From assembly GCF_000204055.1 (NCBI RefSeq), contig NW_006768773.1, positions 961,879 to 1,025,878 of the forward strand: DNA of 64,000 nucleotides, written 5' to 3'. Origin of the DNA: Melampsora larici-populina 98AG31. Lineage: Eukaryota > Basidiomycota > Pucciniomycetes > Pucciniales > Melampsoraceae. The translations under genes and the position numbers were made by a program. Shown one piece after another: positions 20,599 to 33,412 of the stretch. The notes under the pieces were generated by a model. The model was not told the DNA's origin. It was given only the letters and a program-made list of their open reading frames with translations, and made no database searches. Within the stretch, counting starts at the first letter, position 1; every line of letters begins with the position of its first letter.

Positions 20599-23500
20599 CT
20601 TTGGTGATTAAGGATTAATGAGCGTGGGATGAAGGAATCGGAAAAATTACTACGATCAAAAGTAATAATATTAGGTCTATAGCGTGAGGAACTATTGAGA
20701 AAAGAAAGGTATGGATTTACTAGATGCGATTGGAAACCAAAAGGATGGGCAAAAGGCCAGTGGTGAAGAGCGGATGAAGGATGAAACGGGCTCCTTCTGC
20801 TTACCATTTTATACTCGATGTGCTTCTGCCACACCACATCGTCACGCTTGACACAAAAGTCCTCATCATGGACTGTTGTTGGATTTGATATAGTAAAAGC
20901 ACCAAAAAGAACATCAAGAATTCTGACAGCTGCTCAATTTTGAAAATTTTCAAATGGATTTGAAAAAGAAAGGATACAACAAAAACAAATTATTTTATAC
21001 CAGTTCATAATATACGCTGATCGGAGTGAAATCTGGATTCCTGGAATACAATGTCACATATAGATTTGAAATCCCAAAACTCTTTAATTTCACTCTTGGG
21101 ATGATTATGACCGCGATCCAGTTGCTCATCCAAACACAACTTTGAAATCTTCGAAAGCAGTAAAGGCACTCCCACAGAGCTGTCTCATATACCTTTTTTT
21201 TGCGACTGTCAGCGACCAATTATGTTTGTCAAAAGATGGTATGGAATGTATCAATTATAACGTGTGATGGAGAAGAACGATTTTGGTACACAAGGTTTTG
21301 ATGATATTGATGATTTCCCTATAGAACTACCAGTTGAGAATCATGTAAGGGGAAAAAAGAATTCAGTGGAATAGAATTAACCACCTCACATGAAGTCAAA
21401 TAGAGTCTTAAGGACTGATTTTCTGAATTTTTGGGGAACCAAAACTGGGTTGCTTGTGTTGAGTTGAGCTTCAGAGATGAAAGAAACTTATATCAGATAC
21501 GAGCCAGTCAGCCAGGCATGTTGAGAGATTGATACCAGGTGCTTTTCAAAAAAAAATGGCAGACAAAAAATAAAGGTGGGGTTGGAATCATATATCAAAG
21601 GGTTCGGAAGCTTTTTTGCTCTGGTCTGAGGTAGTCACAATGGTTGCAGGGTCAAAGAACAAGTCTGAATTCAGGTGAACATCAATATCTGGCAATACCT
21701 GTTCAACCGGCTGCATGCCTATATTGGGAAAGTGCTGTAAAAGTGGTATGGTGAAATATGATCAGATGATACCTCTTGAGATGGAGGGAAGCACCACCTA
21801 CATATCTAGACATCACTGTGAATACTTCTTTGTTTTGTTTGAATCAGGGTTTTTGCGCACATTCATAAGGGTTATTTAGGAACAAGTGATATGCTTCTTA
21901 TCTCTATCAACCTCAGTTGACTGTTGAAATTGACATGCAGTATCTTTCTTAACTTGAGTATGTTTTGTGGCTGGCAATGGGAGTATTGCCAAAATAATCC
22001 TCATGGCTGACATTATAGCCATCACCAACCTCTTCAAATTGAAACCAATGTAATTAGGTCATTACCAGTTTCAATGAGCAGACTCAACTCGGTTTGTGTT
22101 CTTTTTTTGGAAAATGCGATAAAGATAGCTTGTTTGTGATGGGTATCTGCACCACAATACAATAAAAGCATGCCCTATTTTGGTGTGTTACTTTATGCAT
22201 CTGTGCTGCACTGCCAATAAAGATACCTTGGGTTGTCAAATTTCAGGTATCCTCAGACACCCCTCTTGGAATGTGTTTCCAAGGGAATGATCCATCTCCA
22301 AGTCTATTCCATCTGAGGACCCCTTGGATTCACCAAACCGAGGTATCTTTGTTGGTGGTGCTGTGTTGATGCATATGTGTTGAGATTCCAGAAGGTTCAA
22401 GTTCCCAATGACCTTGAATTGACTGAGGGTTCAAGAAACATCTCAAAAGTTTCTCCTAAGAGTTCTGAGCTTCTCTTGTGGTGGCAACATCCAAGTCACA
22501 ACAAAACAAAACAAGATTTCAGCAGACTCTGTTTTGTTGTGACATTACTAAAAAATTGAACTCAATCAAAGTGTGTAACAAAACCCATAGCACTACATAA
22601 GTAATCTACATGGTGAAAAATGACTGCATTTGTGAACAAATGGAGGACAAAACATTGTACCTGGGATTGAGGGCTCAGTTTTGGCCCAAAATACTGGCAG
22701 GAGGATCTGGGGAGAGATACAATGCTCTTTGTCCTGGAATGTTCTTTTGAAGTTTCTTGAAGCCTCTCAATCAGCATCAACTTGAACAATATATGAAGTT
22801 GTTCCTGTTTTTTGCAATCTCAAAGAAGTTCAACAAATGCAAAAAATCAGGGGATATCACAAATTCCCTTTGTGATGTGTGGTGATTTTTTCAGATTTTT
22901 TTTTCAATATTTTCCTTCACTTGTCATTTTTTAGATTCTTTTTCTCACTTTTGAAGGCTGAATGTAGTGGAACACTCCTGCATTTTTCTGTGTTATTTCA
23001 GGGAAAACTTCAACAGCACCAAACTGAGCACTAGGATTTTTCTACATTGGCCAAACTCTGCCAACGGGAAGAACATAGCACAATTTGGCTTACCTTTTTT
23101 CCAAACTTTGTGGATCAATATCAAGAATGTCACTTTAAAAACTAGATTCAATCATTTTTCTCCATGGAGAAACACATTTTTTCAGTTTAAACTACCAGAA
23201 GGGTTGAGACATAATTTGAGTGACAAGTATGCATTTCGAGTTACAAAAGACATATCTTGAGTACCATATACTTGCCGTCTACAATTCAACAAAGGTGATT
23301 TCTGGTATGTAATTGGGTAATAGCTGTAAATGCAAGAATTGTTGTGGGGATTTCTAAAGCCACTTTCCTTCCAATTGTGATCTAACATGTGGGGATAGGT
23401 TGGTTGACTGGGCTTTCTTGATGCTTTCCCTTTTATAAAGAATGAAAGGGTCAGAAGCAAAATGACTGAGAGAAGGAGAGAACACAAATCATGATCAATT

Positions 23501-24393
23501 TGGGTTGCTCATGTCAACACAGACAAAAAAGAGACTTGGTGTGTGCTCTCTCCAGCTTCTGAGAGATATCATATAGCAATAGACTCATGAGCAGCTTGTT
23601 TCATTTTCTTTATTTCCCAAATTTGTTACAGTAGTTGTACGGTGCAATTATAAAACTTTCAAAAGATTCTGTGCACAAAATATCTACATGGGTTTGCCAA
23701 ATTTACTGCCTCTGAGCAAGATAATTTGGAGAGTTCTTCACTGGAAAAATCAAATAAAGCCCAGTTGTCCAGACACACTTGACTCACAGATATCAAGAGA
23801 ATTCAGAAAATAGGTTTCTTTTAGTAGCCTACCTGATGTCTCATCAATATTGCAGGTCACACGTGGAACAATGAGAACAAACCTTTCTCTGGTGTATGAT
23901 AGAGTTTCAATCATCACCAAAAATTGTGGCCCTTGTGTCACATATAAATTACAGAGGAATTTTATGGTCTGATTTTTCAATATGCTCATCAAGACTTGAT
24001 GCAATTCAAACCATGTAGGTTCAAGCAACTGGTGTGACAGTGACTTTTGAAGATTGGTTTCAATGTTTATAACAGCTGAAATACAATCAAAACACAGCTG
24101 ATTATAGTTATGCTTATGAAAATAAGGTGGGGATGTCTCAAAATGCTTGAGTTTACTCAGTGTGTGTATGATCTCACTGCACAGTGGAAGATATATACAT
24201 ACATACCTTATTGCATGCATCACACTCATATGAAGAAAAAATATCCAATGAAAACATTTTGTCTAGTTTTTTTTGTTTCAATGCAAAAGCTGTCACACAA
24301 ATCTCAGTTTCTTTGAAGATCAGATTCCCCCAGAAGATTTCAATTTTCTGCTTGATTCCCACATTGGAACTCTTGGGACCTATACACACAAAA
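20599..24393. other. Gene-poor region with MITE and exon-like pieces
   Basis: No complete gene. It includes the promoter of the secreted repeat protein, a MITE-like inverted-repeat element at 22195-22376, and the duplicated block near 24250-24420. Two minus-strand stretches look like exons. One at 22562-22789 ends in a GTACAAT donor-like site after LPRSSCQYFGPKLSPQSQ. The other, within 23750-24229, contains PRVTCNIDETSGRLLKET. I cannot assemble a gene from them. Confidence 0.35.
22195..22376. mobile_element. MITE-like element with imperfect terminal inverted repeats
   Basis: Left end ATGCATCTGTGCTGCACTGC then CAATAAAGATACC. Reverse complement of the right end is ATGCATCAACACAGCACC then ACCAACAAAGATACC. 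The arms match over some 35 bp with several differences. There is no coding capacity in the about 180 bp. Superfamily unassigned; the ATGCATC at both ends may be part of the repeat. Confidence 0.5.
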
Positions 24394-24420
24394 ATGTGGC
24401 AGCTATTAATTCAGCTTTAC
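24250..24420 (+). repeat. Diverged dispersed repeat, copy 2 (partner at 9835-10015)
   Basis: Same orientation as copy 1, sharing the block CACACAAAAATGTGGCA and the region before it. One frame reads through the whole block from FQCKSCHTNLSFFEDQIPPE to THKNVAAINSALHF and stops. This suggests coding origin; the CxxC could be half of a zinc site. The block overlaps the assumed start of the downstream gene, whose first exon is therefore uncertain. Confidence 0.5.
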
Positions 24421-27400
24421 ATTTTTAATGGAGTGATTAGTGGAATACTTCCAGATTCAGAAGACATATCAAAGTGTGTGATTAGAAATGCACATCAAAG
24501 TACTGGTCAAAATACTCAATCAGGTTTTTCAAACACAAATAGCTACTACCATCCTGGCACCAACCTCAATTCTCTACCAAATCCTGATCTCTTGATTCCA
24601 ATAAGCTTTGTCCCAGTCTTTACAAATGAAGAGCATGCAAGAATCTGGGCACGTAGCGGAAATATCATTATCCACCACAAACCAGACCTCTCATTATATG
24701 ATATACGACCAGTTACAGATCACATCAGATACTCTGATAGTGACACCTCAAGTAAGGACATGGCTATGGTTCCTAATATCAGACCTGAAGTGGATAGCAA
24801 AAATATGAGCCCAATAGAGATGTGAGTCACTTGAAGTATCATTAACCAATCTTTGAAATTCATTGTGTTCATTGGGCCTCTCCCTGATCCATAGGACTTC
24901 AACACATGTTGTAGACCATCATACTATCAAAGCAGAGGCAATATCCAAAGATCTAAGGGATCATGGAGAGAATGGCTTGATTGCAACCCCTGAGTCCTTC
25001 TCTAATAATGTGTAGGCATCCTCTGGATATATCTGAATTGATAGAAACCTGTCAAATTTTTTTGAGAGGAACTCATGAGTTTATTCATCCAACTACAGGG
25101 CCCATTTAGATAGGCCAAACTTGATTGTACCACACATTCGCAAAGGCCATTTTGAAAGCTTGAAAGATAGTAGGCCAGAAGAGGTTGACCCGGTCTCAAC
25201 TCATGAACATACATATTCAAACAAGCCAAGGTGAGAACTTTTCATTTGGAATTGTTTTCTCTAAATGAAGATAATAGATTAATCAATATCATTTTTACCA
25301 GGATGGAGCAACAAAGTAAAACATCTCCTGCTGTAGAAATGGATATGACCCATGAAGAGAAGGGAGGGCCATCTCTTATTCATTCTGGAGACAAGCATTT
25401 GAAGGCTCCAATATCCTATTCCAGTATAATTAAGTCTGGTCATAATGATCAGAAAGAAGAGGTATCTTTAAAAGACAATTGGGAATCACATGATGTGAAG
25501 AATTACAACAATGAACCTTCAATCCCTGCAAGACCCCTAACATCACTGGATGCCCTTGGCCCACAAACAAAACCATCAACAGTGCATGCCAAAACTTCAG
25601 ACGTGATACCATCTGCTAAGCCAGATATTGGTACTGTTGACAAAAACTTGTCTGTTTCCTTTCTCTCAATGGTATCTCAAACCTTTTGCTCATATCATTC
25701 CTTTCTGAATACAATGCACAAAGGTATGCTGAAGTCATACACCACAAAGGAAAACTTAGGAAAGCTATTCCAAAAGTAGAATACCTGGTTTCAAAGGGCA
25801 AACATGTTGAATACAACAATGATGAAAACTTGAATGGAGTTTCATCAAGTAAAATTGATGAAGAGTGGAGATTGGTCTCCAAGAAAAACAGGAAGAAAGG
25901 AAAGCAAGTTAAGAATAATGAATCCATTTCACCAGAAATACCCAATGTGCAACCTGGGCATGTCTCAAGTTACCAGGATGACAATAGAGTTCTGAAAAAT
26001 GAAGGAGGAGAAGGTGCATTTTCTCTTGAGCTGAAGACAGGCACAAAAATCCCAGAGGAGAACAAAAATATTGAGACCTTTCCTTCCCAGATCAATGACT
26101 TCAATTTGAGTGCCTCCTCTTCTCAACTTGAACAAACAGAAACCCCATTAAGCAAATCATCTAAGATCACTCAGGTTACAAGACACAAAAAGAAAAAGAA
26201 AAAGAATAACTCCAAGCAAAATGTTACACTGATTGTAAAGGATGAAAGCAAAATTGATGAATCAAACCCATCCACATGCCAGCTTCATGAACCCTTTTGG
26301 CCGCAGATTGAAATAGATCTTTCTGAGAAGAAAAAGATAGCTTTTTGGAATTTGATTGAAAAAGCTTTCCAAAAGCACAACAAGAACAAATTCATAATGA
26401 CACTCATAGATCATGAACTGTATGCTCAAGAAATTCACCCTGTTAATAATATGCAATTGAATACCATTCTTAATGATATGCAAGTAAAGCTTGAAGAAAA
26501 ATTAGAGTGTTCAGAATTCAGGGAAACTTACAGGAGAATGAAGTCTATTGGAAACCAGTTGATGCAAGAAATATCAATATTAGAGTGGGACAAGAAAAAG
26601 GGATTAGTCAGCAAAGAGGTAGCAACAGTAGCTCAACTTTTAAAAGTGAATGAAAGATGGCCAATGTTTTTTGAATACAAGTCAAATCAATGGGATAGCC
26701 TTCAAGGAAGGATGGCAAAACTCACTGAAGTCCAGCAGAATGAGCTGGATTCACTGATGGATACTATTGAACAAGGTAAAAGGTGTGCAACAATTTACAC
26801 CATGCAAAATCCTGAAATGAAAAGGTACAAAAAGTGGCTTGCAGAACAGGATCCAAAGAGGCTTTCCCAACTTGGAGTTTCAATTCCCATTCTCCTCAAT
26901 CTACTTTATACCTTGGATTTCTTATCTCCAGAGATTGAGTGGGACAAATTAAACAGCAAGATTCTCCACAAGAAATCTGAAGATTTTCTTGAGCTTCTTA
27001 TTGGTAAACTCACAGCAAGCCCTAATGTCTACACTCTTGAGTCAGAAAACTCATCTTGGAATATGACACCTACAAGAATGTATATTGGTGAAGATAAAGA
27101 ACTTGAGATATTCATACAAAAACGGCTGAGAATATTGACAAAATTCAATAGATTCAAAATCCAACCATATATAAAATGGTATCCAACACATGATACTTCA
27201 CTTGGATCTATACAGCAACAAAATCTTAGCTTCTCAGAAATCATGGTGGGCACTTACTTTGGAGTTGCAGGTTCAGAGTTAGCATATTTGAAGTCCCTGA
27301 TGGATGAGAAAAGTAAAAGATGTATTGAAAGAGGTTCAGGAGAAATTGAATGGCCTAAAGCTGCTTTTTCAACATGGATTGTGACTGGGCATTATTTGGA

Positions 27401-27482
27401 AAAGTACTACAAGTTCTTGGGGTTAACAGTTCATCCGCCAGAGTACGCCAGTGATCCTGACCAAATTGACAAAAACATTTGA
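24394..27482 (+). CDS. Unrecognised multi-exon gene, large charged protein
   Basis: Probable exons are 24394-24820, 24893-25014, 25096-25231 and 25302 onward. A further intron near 25650 links to the long frame ending at 27482. Junctions at GATGTGAGTC / CCATAGGACT, AATGTGTAGG / CTACAGGGCC and AAGGTGAGAA / TACCAGGATG keep the frame. The donor of the last intron is unclear: AACTT before GTCTGT, or GATATTG before GTACTG. The N-terminal half is polar and disordered, with a Lys run (TRHKKKKKKNNSK). The C-terminal ~400 residues are helical and globular-looking (ISILEWDKKKGLVSKEVATV, EIMVGTYFGVAGSELAYLK). No known domain is recognised. The first exon is uncertain because it overlaps a repeat. Confidence 0.55.
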
Positions 27483-29340
27483 GTATCAAGATATATCATA
27501 ACTTATGATATACATCTACCTGAACAGGGTATTTTAATACTGAAGGTCAAGACATCCAAACTTCAAGTTGGGTATCACATCAAGGGGTGTTTGACATGGT
27601 TGTATTCAAAATACTCTAACTGATGTTGGGTTTGAGAAGACAAAGTGATATTGTTTACTATAAAGTTGTGAAGGGAAGTATGACAAATGTTTGACAAGTT
27701 ATACACCGGCTTTGTTGCAAGATAGTGGATATCTATAAATGGGAACATAGGGTTGTGTGTTTCCATATTTTGAATGTTTTTTTTAGAAAATTTGATTATG
27801 TTACTATTAGCCTATAGAATTCTTCTTCCCTCACTGTTTTTGGAAATTTATTCAAAGATTCATTCTTTGTACTTTCCTAGTCATGATCACTCAGTTTAGG
27901 CCAATGTGCCTGTATACTGTCAAATTCAATGTTCTCATCCTTTTTGCTTCTTGTCTTTGGATCCTTAAATTTAGGCACTTCAATCCAGTTTCTACACATC
28001 TTATGTTTAGCATCTTAGGTGCTTCATAAAAGTTCTTGATACTCATCATACAACCAGTTCCTTGCATACAGCATCATGAGGTACATCAGTTTACCACATT
28101 CTGTAACACTGGAAAACCAAATCATGTGACACTCCAAGATAGAAAAATTTGATTTCCTGTTTAAAGACTTCAATAATGACTATGATAGGAAGAGGAAAAG
28201 TCTAGTCTTGACTGTGTGCCTGGGCAACAGCTCACTATATTATACACTGGGGTTGGGGGCTCTATTGATTTGTATTCACATGTGCTTTGAACATCTCATG
28301 ACTATTTCACAAAATAAGGCACTACTTATCAATTCTGTGAAAGCTTGAAGAAAATATACACAATACTGTACTGGTGCAGGTTGTGCTACAGCAACAGGTA
28401 GTGGTACTAGGGCTGTGACCAGGACTTGGCCCTGCCCAGCCAACTCTTCCAAACATTATCTTCAAAGCTGACACTCTTTACCCTGTCACAAACACCCACC
28501 ACTGGCAGCCCTGACTGCCTGAGTGCCCATTGTTTTTTGCTTGATAGACAAAAAAATGATATTTTTCTCCCAACATAGACCCAGTATAGCTCTTTTGATG
28601 TCATAGGCGGCTCATATAGCCTTTGCATCAATTCTGATACACATATAATGGCAATGTAGGTCGAAATAATTGCAGCTTTTCTTGTTGTTGGTAACTAGTT
28701 ATTAACATAGTGGAATGGGAAAGGTTGGATTGTGTTGCATGTGAACTTGTAGCTGATTGGTTTGTATCTTCACTTCATATGTTTCAATCTTCAGCTATGA
28801 CATCATAGCTGTTGACCACCTTCATTCCGACTTCCCATTGTGTTTACTTTTGTCAAAGTCTCACATGACCGCCCGGTGTTCTTTTGATTTTTGAGATCAG
28901 TTTTAAATACATGAGAGGCCTCACAGGTTGACCCTTCAGGTAAGTGTTGTGTCAGTCAGGCGAGTCTCAAGGGTGTAGTGAAGATTAGGCAAGTCGCTTG
29001 TGTGTGTCAATCATGAGCCACCACCCGAAATCAATTGCAAGTCATGAGCAAGATCAAAACAAGACCTAGCAAAAGGGTCAGCTTTGAGAGAGCAAGGGTC
29101 AGATGATTACTTGAATCTTGATAACAGGAGATGGAAGAAATGCACCCACTGAGCCTCAGGATCAATGATGAATGGTCTATGATGTCTTATGCTGTGGTAC
29201 ATATTTTGTAAGTTAATGGTGCAAACATGCGCATGTAGTGGACTCATATAATAAACCACTTCCTTGATTGCGCGGCAAAAGATGAATGTTGTCAAATTCA
29301 CAAAACTAAGAGCGGGAGCCTAATACTAACACTGCCACAG

Positions 29341-29404
29341 ATACTATACTAGCATAGTATTGAAGATACCCAGTATACATAGTAGTGTATCTGTGGCAGC
29401 GTTG
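29341..29404. mobile_element. Short palindromic CACTG-ended element
   Basis: Left CACTGCCACAGATACTATAC, right GTATCTGTGGCAGCG in inverted orientation; about 64 bp with TATA/ATAC-rich centre. Its end resembles the element at 54733-55418 (CACTGCCACTATACTATACT). Probably a tiny deletion derivative of the same family. Confidence 0.5.
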
Positions 29405-29405
29405 C

Positions 29406-29449
29406 GGGAGGTCACAGCCTGAAATTGATGAAATTTCAAGTGACCTCCC
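29406..29449. repeat. Perfect-stem hairpin
   Basis: GGGAGGTCAC at the left pairs with GTGACCTCCC at the right; inside, TGAAATT pairs with AATTTCA around a GATG loop. It directly follows the CACTG-ended palindrome. Function unknown. Confidence 0.55.
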
Positions 29450-30229
29450 AGAATGTCAAGCCAGTTAGGATAGACATTGACAGGAGATCAATACAGATCA
29501 AATCTGGATGGTCAAGCGGGACAACACCATTCTGGTTTAAGTATTTCCCATCATCTTCCAGTTAAACATTTCTGCTTCCCTTAGGACCAAAGGATATTCT
29601 TTCAATAAACCCAAATTCTTTCTCCTTATAAATCCTACAACCATTTCATTATACATATGTTGGACATTGAAAAAAAATAACAAAGTTCTTTACTACCTTA
29701 AAGAAGCTTAAACTCCAAAGTTCACCACTGAAAACAAAAAAAAGTCTTTACTGTGTATAAATCCAGTTGAAAACCAAAATTTGGACTTTTTTCATTTTTT
29801 CTCAAAATCCAACATACAATGGAATGGTTGCCAGGCCAAATATTTTGTAATTATTTTTATTCAAGTTTAACTGAACAAATTCATCAACAAATTCAAAAAG
29901 AACAAATCTCTCAACATTTTTTTAATTAATTGATACAACCAACAAAACAAAATGCAAAGAAACTGAACAATAAGAATCAGATCACTGATTGATCTGCCTT
30001 TTGATTGATTGATTGATTGATTGATTTTTTTACATATTTAAAAACTCATCAAAAATGCTATAGTTTACTATGTACCTAAAAGACCCGATCCCAAAAAAAG
30101 AGAACAATACTAAGTCTTGAGCCTAATCAACCAAAAAAAATACAACTCATAGAAAAAAAAATTGTTCTTCACTAATCCAAACGTCATTTTCACTGTTTAA
30201 ATTCATAATCACCAAAAAAAGAAACAATT

Positions 30230-33137
30230 TTACAACAACGAATCAAAGAAACTTAAATCTTGCTTCGATAGTCCACCAGATTGAGTAGTTTGATGATTAA
30301 GTTTTCCATTTGGTTTTGAAACAAATGATGAGGACATCATTGGTCTACTTGATGATGAAGAAGATGATGAAGGTAGTGGTGGTGGTGATAAGATTTTAAG
30401 GTTTGAAGAAGGTGGTGCTGGTGGAGATAAGATGCCAAGTTTTGAAGAAGGTGGAGCGATCAGAGGAATAGGAGATGATCCAGATGGTGGAGGTCTCAAG
30501 ATTGGTACAGGTACATTGGAATTGGTCGAATTCGGAGTAAGATGAAGTATAGGAGTTGGGGTACGTGCATTAGGTTGAGCCATCTTTGGAATCCGATTCA
30601 GTTGTGAAGATTGATTCATATTCTGGAAAGTTGATTGAGATGGTTGAGAAGTAGGAATCGTATGATTAGATTGAGTACTCCAGGATTGGGTAGATGTGTG
30701 TTGTTTAGGTACCACAGTTGATGAAGATTGACGACGTGATTGAGTAGGTTTAACACTTTCAAATTCAGAGAAAAGATCATCAATATCATCATATCTAGTA
30801 AGACTTTGAGGTACTTTTGAAGTGGTTGAGAATGATTTCGTATGTGATCCAGGTTTTGATGATGATGACATTGAGCTTGAGATATGAAAGCTTGAGTGTT
30901 GCCCTTGAAATTGCCCAAAGCTATTAGGGCGAGAAGATTTACTTGAAGCAGAATTGGAGATCGGGGCAGTATTGAAAACATCAAACGGATCTACATCTTG
31001 ATCATTTTGTTTGCTGGATGAAGACGTGATAGAGTTTGGAGAAAATTTCAGTACTTTACTGGGAGATTTACTGGGAGACGTCTTCGTAGGTGCGCCTTGA
31101 GCTAGAAAGTCAAGTAGGTCTTCTTGACCGTCTGAATAAGAGGTTTTGATCTTCGGCTTAGCGGGATAGATTGGTGGTACACTACTCATACTTGTCCTTG
31201 GGTTTTTCAGATCGTGGGCTTTATCCTGCTTCCCAATCTGGAGATTATCGAATTCATCATAAAGAGCTGGCTTAGTCTCGAAAGGAACGGTTTTCACAGA
31301 GTCCAAGAAAGCAACATCACGATCGTTAAGTTCGGTGACCGCTGATATAGCACTATTTGAATCCGATGTAGGACTATCTTTCGGGCGCGTTCCAAACCGA
31401 CCAAACAATCGCGAGAGACGTGATGAAGAAGCCTCTTGCATTGAAGCCGAGCTTGGGGATGGTAAGGCAGCTTCAGAAAGATTGGGAGTACTATGACGGC
31501 TATCTGAGAGAGGAGAAATACTATCAATGAGGACATTGTCGGGTTTCTTCGTCAATAAGGTGGCAGGAGTATTAGTGGTAAGTGGTGCTTGACCAGTCCA
31601 TCGGCTGAAAAATCCGGCAGGTTTGTTTTGCGGTTGGGTAGACTGCTTAGCATCGTGTAGTCCAAAGGCATCTGTTTTCTGGTCATGAGGATGATGTGGT
31701 ACTTCAAGAGCTGAGAAGTTATTCCAAATTGCATCATCATTTGTCGGATCAGATGCTTGCCCACTCTCGGACGTCGAATTCTTGGTAAAGGTAGTAAGAC
31801 TTCCACTTGGAAACAATCGACGAGGACGACTAGCAGATTTAAGTACACTTGCTGCTGAAGAAGCTGTTTGATTGATAGCAGATTGAAATGCATTTGAGAT
31901 TGCCGAGTTTTGAAACAGTTTTTGAGTACTGATTTCTGATGTCTCAGGAAGTGGAGGTTGTGAAAGATCTGCAACAATCTCAGCACTTTTGATCAAACGA
32001 GAAAACAAAGTCATCGTCAGTGTTTCAAATCTTCAAAGTGTTGATTTTTCTGAGAGCTCCAAAATACACACTCCACTGACAGTTCACCGCCCTGAACCAT
32101 CGCTGCACTAAGATCCAAAGTCATGGCTGCCTTACCCGCTGGAAGAAAGTTTTCTTCCTGTATTGGGTATTGTTCTGTGGCCCATTTTCGAGTATCCACT
32201 TGGAACTTGGCCACCGTTTCAGACGGCTAAGAGATTTAATTACAAAATCAGATGTTATAAACATTAGTTAGATTGAAATATATGAACTGACGACTTGGTG
32301 AGCTCCTCTTTGTTTGTTATCTGCCCAAGCGTCTATCACCTCTCCCATTTCCGTTCCATCTTCGTCTTCGTCTTCCACTTGGTTTGGAATTTCATCCGAG
32401 GGTTCCCAGCCTGGAGATGTTGTTTCTTGATGAGGAATGATAGAATTTAATGAAAGTGTTGGAGGTGGTGGAAGCGGCGGAGGTTCCCATTCGGCAAGAG
32501 TTGTGTTGCCGTGCCATGCATCGGCTGTAGGAATGACTGGACTATCGATTTTCGGGGCAGGAAAGGTAGCTTGGAAAGTTTCCGAGTTGAATTCACCCCA
32601 GCTGTTATCTTCTGGATCTTGCAATTCTGAACGTGGAGTAGGATGTGCTTCATTGGAGCCTTCTGAGCGAGTGTCGTGGTTGTTAATTTGTTCTGAGGCC
32701 GAGAAAGACAAATTCAAAGATGTCTCTGGAAAGTCTTCAGGATGTGAAGATATCTTAGGTAGATTGGATGTATGATCTTGAGATTCTATAGCCAATGGAT
32801 CTTGAGGTCCTGTTACGTGGTTGAAGTCTGGAAGTTCGACTGTTGATGGCCAAACGGGTGAATCGCTTGGTTGTGTCCCAATTGAATGAAGTGCTGGAGA
32901 TGAATGAGATATCTCAAGAGATGAGAGTGAAGGTTTCTTTGGGATTGATTGAGATTCCCATGAGTTCAAATATTCATTGTGATCTGAAGGCCATGAGGTT
33001 TGAGGATCAGACGAGGTTGGAAAAGTGCTCGGTAAATCGATTGAACTATTGAAATCCAAAGTTGAACTTGATTTATCGATGGAAGAAGAGTGGTGAACTG
33101 TGGGTTCCTCCCATTCGTTGGTTGACCATGGATCCAT
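30230..33137 (-). CDS. Disordered DPF/acidic-Phe-motif protein, possibly vesicle-trafficking accessory factor
   Basis: Exon 1 (33137-32292) starts MDPWSTNEWEEP; exon 2 begins at 32226 with PSETVAKFQVDTRKWATEQ. Read on without splicing, exon 2 stops at 32017 (351 residues in total). A second long frame, MTLFSRLIKSAEIVADLSQP, runs 32014-30230 and ends SKQDLSFFDSLL. Only two bases separate stop and ATG, so one gene with an intron is more likely. Donors such as GTGTAT near 32090 and acceptor TTGTTGCAG near 31970 would fit in phase, but I cannot prove them. Short motifs (DPFDVFN, DDIDDLFSEF, LLDFLA, SWGEFNS, clustered Trp) resemble adaptor- and clathrin-binding peptides of trafficking proteins. 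The rest is Ser/Pro/Gln-rich. Function is a guess. The gene is divergent from DCC1. Confidence 0.6.
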
Positions 33138-33287
33138 TGAAGACGTGCTCTAAGAAATGAGAAATGAAGTGGATGGTAAAGTCAAAATGCTGAGCAGTCG
33201 ACTGAGTTGGTGAATGGTCAATTTCCTTTTTCTTAATTTCAAAATTATCGCTCGATTGGTGAAACAAAAGTGACACTTTGCATTCCA
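33138..33287. promoter_or_regulatory. Left half of the promoter shared with DCC1, split by a LINE
   Basis: Upstream of the minus-strand gene. Together with 39211-39311 it would form an intergenic region of about 250 bp before insertion. The last 13 bp are the left target duplication of the LINE. Confidence 0.55.
33275..33287. repeat. Left target-site duplication of LINE copy 1
   Basis: ACTTTGCATTCCA; repeated at 39198-39210 directly after the poly(A) run (12 bp unambiguous, the first A is shared with the tail). Confidence 0.85.
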
Positions 33288-33412
33288 GAGGAAACTGACT
33301 TCGTACAGCTTTTTCCTGAGGTCACGTGACCCGAATTTCAGCTTCGCCATCCCATTCTCCTAACTTTTTCTCGTTCTCGCGATCATCTTCTCCTGTCGAT
33401 AGCTAGCGTCAT

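Larger units (their letters stand above)
27483..30229. other. Intergenic region with small foldback structures
   Basis: No supported gene. It holds a short TIR element at 29341-29404, a hairpin at 29406-29449 and a TGAT microsatellite near 30003-30025. The short open frames near 28407-28631 and 29107-29301 show no coding pattern. Confidence 0.4.

Noticed and set aside
30616..31986. Leu/Gln-rich shifted frames inside the DPF-motif gene
   Set aside because: Frame shadows of Ser-rich codons; no start context or domain.
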